NCBI GenBank assembly: GCA_945836565.1 | Contig: CAMALN010000002.1 | Span: 1-26,261 of the forward strand | DNA: 26,261 nucleotides | Source: an uncultured Lachnospiraceae bacterium | GTDB taxonomy: Bacteria; Bacillota; Clostridia; Lachnospirales; Lachnospiraceae | Direction of reading: 5' to 3' | Shown here: positions 15,412-24,430 of the stretch, piece by piece | Layout: every line of letters begins with the position of its first letter | How positions within the stretch are numbered: the first letter of the stretch is position 1 | Position numbers and translations under genes: made by a program | Notes under the pieces: model-generated | The model's database searches: none | Seen by the model: only the letters and a program-made list of their open reading frames with translations | What the model was told of the DNA's origin: nothing

Positions 15412-17208
15412 ATGGAAAAGGTAAATAATAAAAAGAATAAAACATTTTCATATACGAATATATCAAAGGGTATAAGCCTGCTTAAGAAAAAAGGCGTAAA
15501 GCAGCTTGTGCGAAAGCTCAAGGCTAAGGTAAATGGTCCGAACAAGGAATATGCGCAGTGGTTTGAGCAGCATAAGGCTACAGCGGAAGAGCTTGCTGCT
15601 CAGAGAAATAAGCACTTTGAATATGCACCATGCATAAGCATAGTTGTACCACTGTACAATACCCCGGAAACTTACCTGAAGGAAATGGTGGAGTCTGTAC
15701 TTGCGCAGTCCTATGGCAATTGGCAGCTGTGTGTAGCGGATGGAAGCGATACAGCTTCAGGGGAAGGACAGGACGTGAAGCCTGCTACACAGCATATAAT
15801 GGAGAATTATTCTAAGAATGACAATAGGATAGTGTACAGAAAACTGACCGAGAACAAAGGGATTTCAGAGAATACGAATCGTGCGTACGAGCTTGCAACA
15901 GGTGAGTATGTGGCATTCTTCGACCACGATGACCTTATCGCGCCGAATTGCTTATATGAAATAGTGGCAGCATTAAATGATGGTGAGGCAGCAGATATGC
16001 TGTATACCGATGAAGATAAGATTACTGATATATCGGCACCACATACAGATCCTTTGTTCAAGCCGGATTTTTCCATAGATTTGCTTAGAACACATAACTA
16101 TATTACGCATTTTATGGTAGTTAAGAAGTCGCTTTTGGATAGCGTCGCAACTGAAACAGGCTTGCTTGACAGCCGTTTTGATGGTGCGCAGGACTATGAC
16201 CTTACGCTTAGATGCGTAGAAAGGACAAAGACTATCAGACACATCGCAAGGGTACTGTATCATTGGCGTATAAGCTCAGCATCTACTGCGGGTGATCCTT
16301 ATGTAAAGGGATATACTGATGATGCGGGATTTAAGGCTTTGTCTGCTCATCTTAACAGAAGCTGCCGGGGTGCAAGGGCAGTCAGGACTGATATGAATAA
16401 TATATACAGGGTGGAGTATGAGGTGACGGAGCCGCCTCGTATTAGTGTGCTTATAAGAAAAAACGATGACACCTGCACTAACGATGCAAAATCGGCAACT
16501 CAAGTGGCAAAGACCGGTGAATCCGGCCTGAATCGCATATTAGAGAAGATGAAGAGAGAGCTTGCTTCATCGCAGGCATATAACATCGAAATAATTCAGT
16601 ATACGAATATCAAGACGGCTGTTAATGAAGTTGAAGCAGATTATATATTGCTTCTGGGTGAAAGCATTTTGCCTGCTTCGAGGGACGTAGTATCCAAGAT
16701 GCTTGGCATATGTATGAGAGCTGATGTCGGTGCAGTAGGCGGAAAGCTTATCGATGCAAAGGATAAGGTTATAAATGCAGGATTGATTATCTCGAAGGAG
16801 GGGAAGCTTATCCCGGCCTTTGAAGGACTTGACAAGGATGACCTAGGATATATGTTGCGCGCCATAACGGATGCGAATGTCAGTGCAGTCAGTGCGGATT
16901 GCATGATGATAAAGAGAGATATTGCGATAAAAGCACTTGAGAATAAAGATTGGTGCTTCGAAACCCCTGAATATACGGGAGCAGAGCTCTGTGAATATGT
17001 TAGAAGGGCAGGCTTGCTTGTAGTATACAGCGCAGATAGTGTGTGGAGAAAGAATGTATCAAAGGACACAGAAATTGATCGAAAAACTATTGAAAAAGAT
17101 GTGGTTGAGTTTTTGGTCAGATGGCAACAAAACATAGCCAAAGGCGATGTATATTACAATGAGAATCTATCGTATGAGAAACAATATATGCTGGGAAATA
17201 TGAAATAG
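15412..17208 (+). CDS. Family 2 glycosyltransferase with a second, degenerate GT-like half
   Basis: 598 residues. Residues 1-70 are basic and helical. A GT2 (GT-A fold) domain runs from about 74 to 300: ISIVVPLYNTPETYLKEMVESVLAQSYGNW (in part), ENKGISENTNRAYELATGEYVAFFDHDDL, with the metal-binding DHDD. The second half, about 345-530, resembles a GT2 fold (ADYILLLGESILPAS..., VGAVGGKLIDAKDKVINAGLI) without a clear DxD, so it may be a non-catalytic module. No TM segment is seen. The ribosome site is poor (GAGAA). No in-frame alternative start exists upstream, because of a stop at 15394. With glf before it, it is probably a surface-polysaccharide transferase; donor and acceptor are unknown. Confidence 0.88.
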   Translation: MEKVNNKKNKTFSYTNISKGISLLKKKGVKQLVRKLKAKVNGPNKEYAQWFEQHKATAEELAAQRNKHFEYAPCISIVVPLYNTPETYLKEMVESVLAQSYGNWQLCVADGSDTASGEGQDVKPATQHIMENYSKNDNRIVYRKLTENKGISENTNRAYELATGEYVAFFDHDDLIAPNCLYEIVAALNDGEAADMLYTDEDKITDISAPHTDPLFKPDFSIDLLRTHNYITHFMVVKKSLLDSVATETGLLDSRFDGAQDYDLTLRCVERTKTIRHIARVLYHWRISSASTAGDPYVKGYTDDAGFKALSAHLNRSCRGARAVRTDMNNIYRVEYEVTEPPRISVLIRKNDDTCTNDAKSATQVAKTGESGLNRILEKMKRELASSQAYNIEIIQYTNIKTAVNEVEADYILLLGESILPASRDVVSKMLGICMRADVGAVGGKLIDAKDKVINAGLIISKEGKLIPAFEGLDKDDLGYMLRAITDANVSAVSADCMMIKRDIAIKALENKDWCFETPEYTGAELCEYVRRAGLLVVYSADSVWRKNVSKDTEIDRKTIEKDVVEFLVRWQQNIAKGDVYYNENLSYEKQYMLGNMK

Positions 17209-17301
17209 AAAGCAAAAAAATCAATAAAACCCTGAAAACAAAGATGCAACGTTGTATTGGAAAAACTAAAAGAAAGACCCAAAGAAGATAATGAAACAGC
17301 T

Positions 17302-17451
17302 ACAAAATACAGATACATTTCTATGTAGGGGACATATACGTCCACCGGTTCTTAACGAATACAAGCGTAAGCGCAGTATGAGTTTAGAATCCGCTGTGAG
17401 ACGTATCTAAACGAGAGTGGTCCCCGAAATAGAAAAGTATCTGTATTTTGT
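17302..17451. repeat. 150-bp imperfect palindrome, MITE-like or structured RNA
   Basis: Outer arms 17302-17333 and 17420-17451 are inverted copies matching at 28 of 32 positions (outer end ACAAAATACAGATAC, inner end GGGGAC). Pairing resumes inward with ATACGTC/GACGTAT (17335-17341/17399-17405), then a small central hairpin, ATAC...GCG/CGC...GTAT (17359-17379). The whole element can fold into one long interrupted hairpin. It lies between two convergent genes and shares the GGGGAC/GTCCCC motif with the repeat at 14059. Function unknown; terminator, mobile element or small RNA are all open. Confidence 0.7.
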
Positions 17452-17467
17452 TGCGTTATGATAACCA

Positions 17468-18520
17468 TTACAGCAATTCAAGTATCGTATTTACCAGAAG
17501 GTCATTCTGGCTTGGCTTCATAAAGCAGAATCTGATGTATTTGTCGTTTAATCCGCGGATGTTTGCGCAATTTCTGATTATGATACCCTTTGAGTGGCAA
17601 TGCTCTGCGATATCAACGGCGTTCACGTCATCCTTCAATATACGGGCAAGCATGAAGTTCGCGTGAGGCTTGTAGAGCTTTATGTTCTTGTTGGTGCCCA
17701 TGGCAGATACGATGAGGTTTCTCTCTGTGTATATCTGTGACTGGGATTCAAGAATGTATTCGATATCCTTTAGCATCGCTATGGTTGATATAGCCGTGAG
17801 GGTTGATATGGTCTCGTCCTCGAACATAACATCAAGCTTATCAAGCAGATAGCGGCTGTGGGTTATACCATAGCTTATACGAAAGCCCGGCACAGCGAAG
17901 AATTTGGACAGGCCTCTTATAACAGCCACATTGTCGAAGTCTGCTACACTAGGTACAAAGGTATAATCGCGGTACTGGTGTACGAATTCTATGTACATTT
18001 CATCTATTATAAGGAATATCTCGAGCTCACGGCATATGGCTGCGAGGGTTTCCAAGTCGTCTCTGTCAATGAGAGCTGAGGTAGGATTGTTTGGGTTGCC
18101 GATTATTATCATATCGATTGAGGAATCGAGTGTGCCGGCGAATTCTGCAATATCGAAGGCAAAGTCTTCCTCTTCCTTTAATTCATAATAATCTATCTCA
18201 CAGCCGCTTGATGATAGTATAGCTTCGTACGCCGAAGAACATGGTGTAAGAAGCTTTGCCTTGGCAGGATTGATGGCGGAGATGATTCTTCTTATTATGT
18301 CTGACGAGCCGTTTCCGAAGAAAAGTGAGGTCTCCTTGCAGGTGGCATAATTTGCTACGGTTTTCTTAAGCTCGGGCATATAATCGCCCGGATAGCAGCA
18401 GACCCTGCCGGCATTTTCGGCTATAGCCTTCGTCACACTCTCCGGAACGCCCATCGGATTAAGGTTTGCGTTGTATAATACAGTATCAAACTGCTCTAAT
18501 CTAAGTGTTTTTTCAGCCAT
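17468..18520 (-). CDS. HisC/CobD-like PLP-dependent aminotransferase (class I/II)
   Basis: 350 residues from the ATG at 18520, chosen because GAGGGGG lies 9 bases upstream; the ATG at 18538 overlaps that site. The fold-type I aminotransferase pattern is clear: an N-terminal NANLNPMGVPESV, YPGDYMPELKK, the glycine loop GNGSSDIIRRI, NPNNPTS, the Asp/Tyr stretch IIDEMYIEF, the Schiff-base lysine in GLSKFFAVPGFRISYG, and the C-terminal Arg in RFCFMKP. This is typical of histidinol-phosphate aminotransferase and threonine-phosphate decarboxylase relatives. The gene is isolated from his or cobalamin genes, so the substrate cannot be stated. It is divergent from the large operon at 18734. Confidence 0.88.
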   Translation of the reverse strand: MAEKTLRLEQFDTVLYNANLNPMGVPESVTKAIAENAGRVCCYPGDYMPELKKTVANYATCKETSLFFGNGSSDIIRRIISAINPAKAKLLTPCSSAYEAILSSSGCEIDYYELKEEEDFAFDIAEFAGTLDSSIDMIIIGNPNNPTSALIDRDDLETLAAICRELEIFLIIDEMYIEFVHQYRDYTFVPSVADFDNVAVIRGLSKFFAVPGFRISYGITHSRYLLDKLDVMFEDETISTLTAISTIAMLKDIEYILESQSQIYTERNLIVSAMGTNKNIKLYKPHANFMLARILKDDVNAVDIAEHCHSKGIIIRNCANIRGLNDKYIRFCFMKPSQNDLLVNTILELL

Positions 18521-18553
18521 TTTATGTATCCCCCTCAAAAAAAAATTATTGCT

Positions 18554-18582
18554 TTTACTTTTCTTTAAAACTTTGATATAAT
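18554..18582 (+). promoter_or_regulatory. Promoter of the four-gene solenoid/Hsp70-like operon
   Basis: TTTACT (18554-18559), 17-base spacer, perfect TATAAT (18577-18582). The leader to the ATG at 18734 is about 145 bases. Confidence 0.65.
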
Positions 18583-18587
18583 GTGAG

Positions 18588-18648
18588 ACGATAGCGAAAG
18601 TATTATCGTTTCTCGGTATAGGGATATTATAATCTTCGCATAGATTAT
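18588..18648 (+). promoter_or_regulatory. Two hairpins in the operon leader
   Basis: ACGATA (18588-18593) pairs with TATCGT (18604-18609), extended by GAGA/TCTC across a 2-base bulge. ATAATCT-TCGCAT-AGATTAT (18629-18648) is a perfect 7-bp hairpin. The ACGATA/TATCGT palindrome is the same as that upstream of pflA (2276-2292). Neither hairpin has a T run, so they are not terminators. Confidence 0.45.
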
Positions 18649-18733
18649 TAGCAAGTGAATAATGCTTAAATTAAACAGATATTATATAGGCAACATACAG
18701 GTATTAGATACAGATAGGTGAACGGAGTAAGAG

Positions 18734-21700
18734 ATGAAGGCTATAATTGAGCACTATGCCAAGGGTGAGTTCGAGATAGAGAGACCCGAGGTAGAGATTT
18801 CAGAACAGTTTTTAAAATTAAATATTGAATCAGGAACAGTGTATCAGGGCAAGTTCACTGTGAAGAGCGTAAATGATATGCCGATTAAGGGGATGGTGTA
18901 TGACAGCAGGTATCTGCTCAAGTTTGAAACCCATAACTTTATAAGCCGCAAATTTGACGTGTGTTACACCTTTGATGCAACCTGTCTTGCTGCAGGCAAG
19001 AATTACAGGGGACACATAAGTGTTATAACCGACGGCGGTGAATTCAAGATACCTTATGATATTGACATTACCACTCCGTTCGTAAAGTATGGAGATCAGA
19101 AGATAGATGACCTCTTCAAGTTCGCAACACTTGCCGAGAGTAACTGGAACGAAGCTGCAAAGGTTTTCGTAAGAGATGATTTCAAGAGAACCTTTATAGA
19201 GAGGGATCCGGTTATCAAGCAGATATATGACAGCCTTATGTATAGCCAGTCTGTCAATCAAGCGATGGAGGAGTTTTTGGTGTACGTACATAAGAAGCGT
19301 GCACTTACACTTTCGGTAGCTAAGGCAAAGCTCAGCATCGAGATGCCGACGGAGCTTTCAAAAATTTCAATAAATATTAGCAAGAATACCTGGGGCTATA
19401 CCAACTCTAAGGTTAAGTCAATGTCAGAGTTTCTGTTCCCTTCGCGCAAGAACATTACCAGCTCGGATTTCGTGGGGAATATGTATACTCTGGATGTATT
19501 GGTTGAACCGGAGAATATACCTGACGGAGTAAATATCGGTAAGCTTGTCATCGAGAATATTTACCAGACTATAGATATAGAGATTAAGATTAATCGCCCT
19601 AAGGATAAGAGCATTGTAAGCACAAGGGGAAATACCGTAGGACACAGAATCAAGCAGAATCAGGCAAAGCTTCTCATCAACTACCTTGACTATCGCATGG
19701 AGAAGATAGATGTGAAGGAGTATATCGACAGAACACTATACACCTTTGAGACGCTTACAAAGCTTGATACAGAAAATGATTTGTACAGACTCGGAATTAT
19801 GCATATGAACATTATGCAGGGTGATTTTGAGAAGGTTAAGCAGGAGTTCATGCGTATAGAGGCTGATGTTGATTACGAAGGTCTCGATAAGGAGCAGCAG
19901 AGCTATTTTGCATATCTTAAGGCGCTGGTTTATAGGGATGAGGTCACTATAGAACGTGCCAAGGAGATGATAAAGAATAATTTCTATAATGAGAAGGACA
20001 AGATATTCTATTTCTGGCTTCTGCTTTTTATAGACGAATCATATGTGAATGAGCAGAAGGAATTATATAGGATTATCAAGGAGCTATATGATCAGGGCTA
20101 TTATAGCCCGGTTATGTTCCTTGAAATGTGTGAGCTTCTCAGCAAGAACCCGCTCTATCTTAAAAAGCTGTCAAACCTTGAGATTCATGCTATAAGATGG
20201 GGACTTAGGAAGAAGTATATCTCCAATGATGTCGTGGATGAGTTTATCAGAATCGCAGGCTCATTCAGGGAATTTGATTCGCAGATATTCGGTATACTGG
20301 AGACTATATATGATAATACCAAGAGCGTAGATGTACTTAGAAGCATCTGCTCTATGCTCATTAGCTCGGGCAGAATAGACAATAAATACCATAGGTTTTA
20401 TCTGGATGCTGTGGACAAATCGCTCAAATTCATTGGCTTGAATGAGTGCTTCGTAAAGAGCATGAATTTCCACAGATATGACCTTATACCACAGTCAGTG
20501 CTTATGTATCTGCATTACAAGAACACCTTGACCGAGTCGGAGCTTGCGTACCTTTATGCAAATGTAATCTTCAACAAGTCACAGCATATGCAGGTATATC
20601 ACGAATACAGCACAACCATGCAGGAATTCATGAAGGATATGATTAAGCAGGGTAAGGTAAGTGATGACCTCACTGTAATCTATGATGAATTCCTTGAGCC
20701 GGAATCAGTGAGCCCAACCTATGCTTCAAAGCTTATCAATATTATATTCAGACGTAAGCTGGTATGCTTTAATCAGGGCATAAGAGCTGTCGTGGTTACA
20801 CACAGAGAGCTTGAGGATGTACAGCGAGTACCTATCGTGAACGGAGAGGCATATGTGGAGATTCTGTCAAATACCGCATCCATAATATTTGAGGATGATG
20901 AGGGTAACAGATATGCAGGTTCTATACCGTACCGCCTTGAGCGTATAGTCGACGAGAAGGCATATATAGACATTTGTTGTAAGTTCAGTCCGAGAGATTA
21001 CAGAGTACTTCTGTATAACTACCAGAAGCTTGGTGAGTTCACCTTTAAGAGTGCTATAGAGGTAAATGCAGCCAGAGATATCGTAAACTGTCCGGAGATA
21101 TCCTATGACTACAAGCAGCAGGCCTACCTTAATATTATCGAGTATTATCATGAGAATCTCGATGCAGATGTACTTTCAAGATACCTTGGCATGTTTGATA
21201 TCGAGTATCTGAATCATGCAAATGCCAGAACCATCATTGCATATATGGTAGATATGAAGCTGTACGACAAGGCCTTCGAGGCAGTTAAGCTCTACGGCTT
21301 TGACGAGATAGATACGGAGGAACTCTTCCAGCTTGCCGGCTACGGTGTGGAGGGGGCAGACGGAAATGTAAATGAGAACCTTCTTGCCATCTGTGTACAC
21401 CTGTACAAGATGGGTAAGATAAATAATAAGCTCTTGAATTACATTTTGGTTCATTTCAAGGGAGATTTGGATGAGCTTGCAGCCTTGTTCAAGACAGCCC
21501 GTAACAGAGTTAAGGATATATCTCTTCTTGCAGAGAACACTCTTGCACAGATGATGTTCTCTATGGGCAGTGTAGAATATATATATGATATATTCCAGGC
21601 ATATTATCAGGGCAGAAACAGAGGACTAGTAGTAAAGGCCTTCCTTAGACTGGCTACCAGAAACTACCTTATATATGATGTGCAGACTCCGGGCTCAGTA

Positions 21701-22300
21701 TTTGAGAGCTTGTTCATCGAGATATCAAAGGGAAATATAGATGACGAGATATCCAAGATGGCTCTGTTGATGCATTTCAGCCGACTTGACAGATACACAA
21801 ATGAGCAGAAGACCTGGATTTCTGACACGGTCGGAAGATTCATGGATGCCGGCAAGATATTGCCGTTCTACAAGAGCTTTGCTTCATTTATTAAGCTTCC
21901 GCTGGATGTATTCCTGAAGACCTATCTTATATACAAGAGCGAGCCGGGTAAGCAGGTAAATGTTAAGTTTGCATTTGATACAGGCTCAAGACAGTCGTTG
22001 AAGTATAAGACTGAGAGACTTGAAGAGATGATACCGGGCATGTATGTCAAGGAATTCGTCGTATTCCACGGCGAGAGACTTGTATACAGCGTTGATGATG
22101 ATATCATGGGTACCGCATATGTTGTGGAAAGCGAGGTCCTTAAGACCAAGGCATTCAACCGCAAGGATAAGAGCAGATTTGAGCTTATCAACAGCATGCT
22201 CGTAAATCAGGAGATGAGAGAGGACAACGAGCTTCTTGAAACCCTTGATGTATATTTGAACACAGTTCATTTGTTTGAAGAAAATCTTGATATACTATAA
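18734..22300 (+). CDS. Giant beta/alpha-solenoid protein, resembling the DUF5717 family
   Basis: 1188 residues with no signal peptide and no TM segment, so probably cytosolic. The order as read: two beta-rich, Ig-like regions (about 1-115 and 205-305) joined by helices; a long helical repeat region (about 310-665) with TPR/HEAT-like spacing; a beta segment (about 673-770, from RKLVCFNQGIRAVVV); a second helical stretch (about 775-1065); and a C-terminal beta domain (about 1072-1188, KQVNVKFAFDTGSRQSL...). I place it near DUF5717 from memory of lachnospiral proteins of this size and neighbourhood; the function is unknown. First gene of the operon; 40 bases separate it from the Hsp70-like gene. 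A scaffold or client-holding role beside the Hsp70-like protein is inferred. Start ATG follows GGAG by 6 bases. Confidence 0.85.
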   Translation: MKAIIEHYAKGEFEIERPEVEISEQFLKLNIESGTVYQGKFTVKSVNDMPIKGMVYDSRYLLKFETHNFISRKFDVCYTFDATCLAAGKNYRGHISVITDGGEFKIPYDIDITTPFVKYGDQKIDDLFKFATLAESNWNEAAKVFVRDDFKRTFIERDPVIKQIYDSLMYSQSVNQAMEEFLVYVHKKRALTLSVAKAKLSIEMPTELSKISINISKNTWGYTNSKVKSMSEFLFPSRKNITSSDFVGNMYTLDVLVEPENIPDGVNIGKLVIENIYQTIDIEIKINRPKDKSIVSTRGNTVGHRIKQNQAKLLINYLDYRMEKIDVKEYIDRTLYTFETLTKLDTENDLYRLGIMHMNIMQGDFEKVKQEFMRIEADVDYEGLDKEQQSYFAYLKALVYRDEVTIERAKEMIKNNFYNEKDKIFYFWLLLFIDESYVNEQKELYRIIKELYDQGYYSPVMFLEMCELLSKNPLYLKKLSNLEIHAIRWGLRKKYISNDVVDEFIRIAGSFREFDSQIFGILETIYDNTKSVDVLRSICSMLISSGRIDNKYHRFYLDAVDKSLKFIGLNECFVKSMNFHRYDLIPQSVLMYLHYKNTLTESELAYLYANVIFNKSQHMQVYHEYSTTMQEFMKDMIKQGKVSDDLTVIYDEFLEPESVSPTYASKLINIIFRRKLVCFNQGIRAVVVTHRELEDVQRVPIVNGEAYVEILSNTASIIFEDDEGNRYAGSIPYRLERIVDEKAYIDICCKFSPRDYRVLLYNYQKLGEFTFKSAIEVNAARDIVNCPEISYDYKQQAYLNIIEYYHENLDADVLSRYLGMFDIEYLNHANARTIIAYMVDMKLYDKAFEAVKLYGFDEIDTEELFQLAGYGVEGADGNVNENLLAICVHLYKMGKINNKLLNYILVHFKGDLDELAALFKTARNRVKDISLLAENTLAQMMFSMGSVEYIYDIFQAYYQGRNRGLVVKAFLRLATRNYLIYDVQTPGSVFESLFIEISKGNIDDEISKMALLMHFSRLDRYTNEQKTWISDTVGRFMDAGKILPFYKSFASFIKLPLDVFLKTYLIYKSEPGKQVNVKFAFDTGSRQSLKYKTERLEEMIPGMYVKEFVVFHGERLVYSVDDDIMGTAYVVESEVLKTKAFNRKDKSRFELINSMLVNQEMREDNELLETLDVYLNTVHLFEENLDIL

Positions 22301-22340
22301 TGCTTAAATGTATTAAATGTCGCAGGACAGGAGGATAAAG

Positions 22341-23597
22341 ATGGCAGACGCATTTTACATAGGTATGGATTTGTGTCCGGACTCCACGCAGATAAGCTTC
22401 TATAATGATATAAAGCGTGAGCCTGAAACCGTAAACCAATTGAATAACAAGGATACGTATATGATGCCGAATATTCTATTCTACAGTATAGATACAGGTG
22501 ACTGGTATGTAGGCTCTGAGGCTGCAGAGGCACGCTTCAAGGAGGAGGGTGTCATACTTGACGAGCTTTATGCAAAGGCAAACAGTGAGGATACTGTGGA
22601 GATAGATGGCAGAAATTACACCTATAAGCAGCTTTTCCTTATGATGGTCAAGATGCATATCAACTCCTTCCTCTACAGATATGAGGGAGCTACGGTGCGA
22701 AAGCTTGTGGTAACCATACCGGATTACGACAAGAATCTGTTCAAGTCATTGTCGAGCCTTCCGAAGGAGCTTGGCATAGTCAAGGACAATTTCTTTATCA
22801 CAAGTCATTTGGATAGCGGACTGTTCTATATATTTAATCAGAGTCCTGAGCTTTGGGTGAACAGCGTGGCGCTGTTTGATTACAATGCCGAGGGACTGCA
22901 TTATTACAGGATAGACAGCACAAGAGGAAGAGATAAGGATGTAATTACGGTATCTCACACCGACTATTCCGAGAAGTTCAACATGTCACTTTTTACAGGA
23001 GACAGTATATTGATGGATGCAACCTTTGCAAATATCTGTGAGGCAGAGATGAAGGAAGCATATATATCGTCGGTATTTCTTACAGGACTTGGATTCTCGG
23101 AGAAGTGGATGAATAAGTCGAGAAATATCCTTTGTTCAGGCAGAAGAGTATTTGCGGGACAGAATATATACACCAAGGGAGCCTGCTACAGAGCAGTTGG
23201 TGGTGAATATGAGGAATTCTACAGAAAATTCATTATCGAGGATGAAGAAAACGTAGATTATGATATAGGAATATCAAATGGTGATGAGGAAAATGAAGTA
23301 TTTATCCCGATAACAAGGGGTGGACACCAGTGGTACAACACCTATGGTAAGATTTGTGTTATCCTCGATGACACAGATACGATAACTATCATTTACAGGA
23401 ACAGAAGAACCGGTGAGGAGATAAGGGAGTCGGTCAGACTGCATGGTATACCGAAAAGACCGAATAAGACCTCGAAGTTCTCGTTGGAGGTAGAGTTTGA
23501 TAATCCGAGAGAGGGAGCAGTAGTTATAAAGGATGTTGGCTTTGGAAAGCTTTTCCCAACAACCAACAAGATTTATCGCAAGGAGTTTGAGGTATAA
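22341..23597 (+). CDS. Hsp70/actin-fold protein with an altered nucleotide site, resembling the DUF5716 family
   Basis: 418 residues from the ATG at 22341 (AGGAGG 6 bases before); an upstream ATG at 22317 has no site. The N-terminal YIGMDLCPDSTQISFY corresponds to the phosphate-1 strand-turn of Hsp70 (DLGTTNS), keeping the Asp but not the TT. ALFDYNAEGLHYY (about 178) matches phosphate-2 (DLGGGTFD), again with Asp but without the GGGT loop. VFLTGLGFSEKW (about 246) and GRRVFAGQNIYTKGACYRA fit the adenosine motif and following helix. From about 312 there is a beta domain (IPITRGGHQWYNTYGKICVIL...) placed like an Hsp70 substrate domain. ATP may be bound weakly or not hydrolysed. It overlaps the next gene by one base. 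Confidence 0.85.
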   Translation: MADAFYIGMDLCPDSTQISFYNDIKREPETVNQLNNKDTYMMPNILFYSIDTGDWYVGSEAAEARFKEEGVILDELYAKANSEDTVEIDGRNYTYKQLFLMMVKMHINSFLYRYEGATVRKLVVTIPDYDKNLFKSLSSLPKELGIVKDNFFITSHLDSGLFYIFNQSPELWVNSVALFDYNAEGLHYYRIDSTRGRDKDVITVSHTDYSEKFNMSLFTGDSILMDATFANICEAEMKEAYISSVFLTGLGFSEKWMNKSRNILCSGRRVFAGQNIYTKGACYRAVGGEYEEFYRKFIIEDEENVDYDIGISNGDEENEVFIPITRGGHQWYNTYGKICVILDDTDTITIIYRNRRTGEEIRESVRLHGIPKRPNKTSKFSLEVEFDNPREGAVVIKDVGFGKLFPTTNKIYRKEFEV

Positions 23598-24430
23598 TGT
23601 CAAAGATAATTTTATGTACAAGGAAGGAAGCCGAGCATCCGTTTATATTCCTGAACACCAAGGTCGAGATAAATACCTATGAGGAGCTTTGCTTCTATAT
23701 ATACAATAATACTGTGCTCATAAGTAAGTCGTCTCTGTCAGAGAAGCTTTTTGACTGGATAAGGGATGAGCTTGGTATGCCGGAGCTTGCGGCTAAGCTG
23801 ACCGCGCTGTCGAACAAGACAAGCTTCGCGCAGGATTTGCTTGTTGAGATACTCAATGAGGGCGGATATTATGAGCCGGATGAAATCAAGAGCTATATCG
23901 AGGCTTGGCAGAAGTACAGAAGACTCACTTCAAGCCAGAGAAAGAAGCTAAAGGCAGACGGATATCTGGGCTACAGAAGATATATCAAGGCAGCGTCGAT
24001 ATATGATGATATACTTGAGCACAGCCAGGATATACAGGACAATGTGTTCCTGGGAAATGTATATCATAACCGTGCCGTTGCCGCCGCAAATAATATGGAT
24101 ATAGAGGATGCGAAGATAATGTTTCTTCGCGCCTATGAATTGAATGGAAAAGAGGAATCCTTAAGAGGATATTTCATAGTTTTCTCTGCCGGAAATGATG
24201 CGACTACAATAAGGCAGGAGATGCATAAGTTTGACCTCGATGATGAATATTTCGAGAATCTTATGCAGGAGATTGGTGACTCAAATGAGGATGTGCGTGA
24301 GATGACTATCTATTCTATGCTGCAAAGGGCAGTGTATAACAGGATGAATAAGGATATGATAGATTACGATAAGCGTATGGATATCATATTGGGACAGCTT
24401 AAGGACGAGTTTAGAGAGCAGGCGATTTGA
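23597..24430 (+). CDS. TPR-like helical protein of the solenoid/Hsp70-like operon
   Basis: 277 residues. The ATG shares its first base with the last base of the preceding TAA stop, so translation is coupled. The N-terminal 60 residues look like a small alpha/beta part (MSKIILCTRKEAEHPFIFLNTK...). The middle holds helical pairs consistent with TPR units: YIKAASIYDDILEHSQDIQD, GNVYHNRAVAAANNMDIEDA and AKIMFLRAYELNGKEESL. There are no TM segments or signal. TPR proteins often dock Hsp70 or large scaffolds, so an adaptor role between its neighbours is plausible but unproven. I do not recognise a named family. Confidence 0.85.
   Translation: MSKIILCTRKEAEHPFIFLNTKVEINTYEELCFYIYNNTVLISKSSLSEKLFDWIRDELGMPELAAKLTALSNKTSFAQDLLVEILNEGGYYEPDEIKSYIEAWQKYRRLTSSQRKKLKADGYLGYRRYIKAASIYDDILEHSQDIQDNVFLGNVYHNRAVAAANNMDIEDAKIMFLRAYELNGKEESLRGYFIVFSAGNDATTIRQEMHKFDLDDEYFENLMQEIGDSNEDVREMTIYSMLQRAVYNRMNKDMIDYDKRMDIILGQLKDEFREQAI

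Noticed and set aside
17236..17328. Gene remnant after the glycosyltransferase
   Set aside because: A short open frame ending at TAG 17326-17328 reads plausibly but has no start, has no recognisable homology, and runs into the palindrome.
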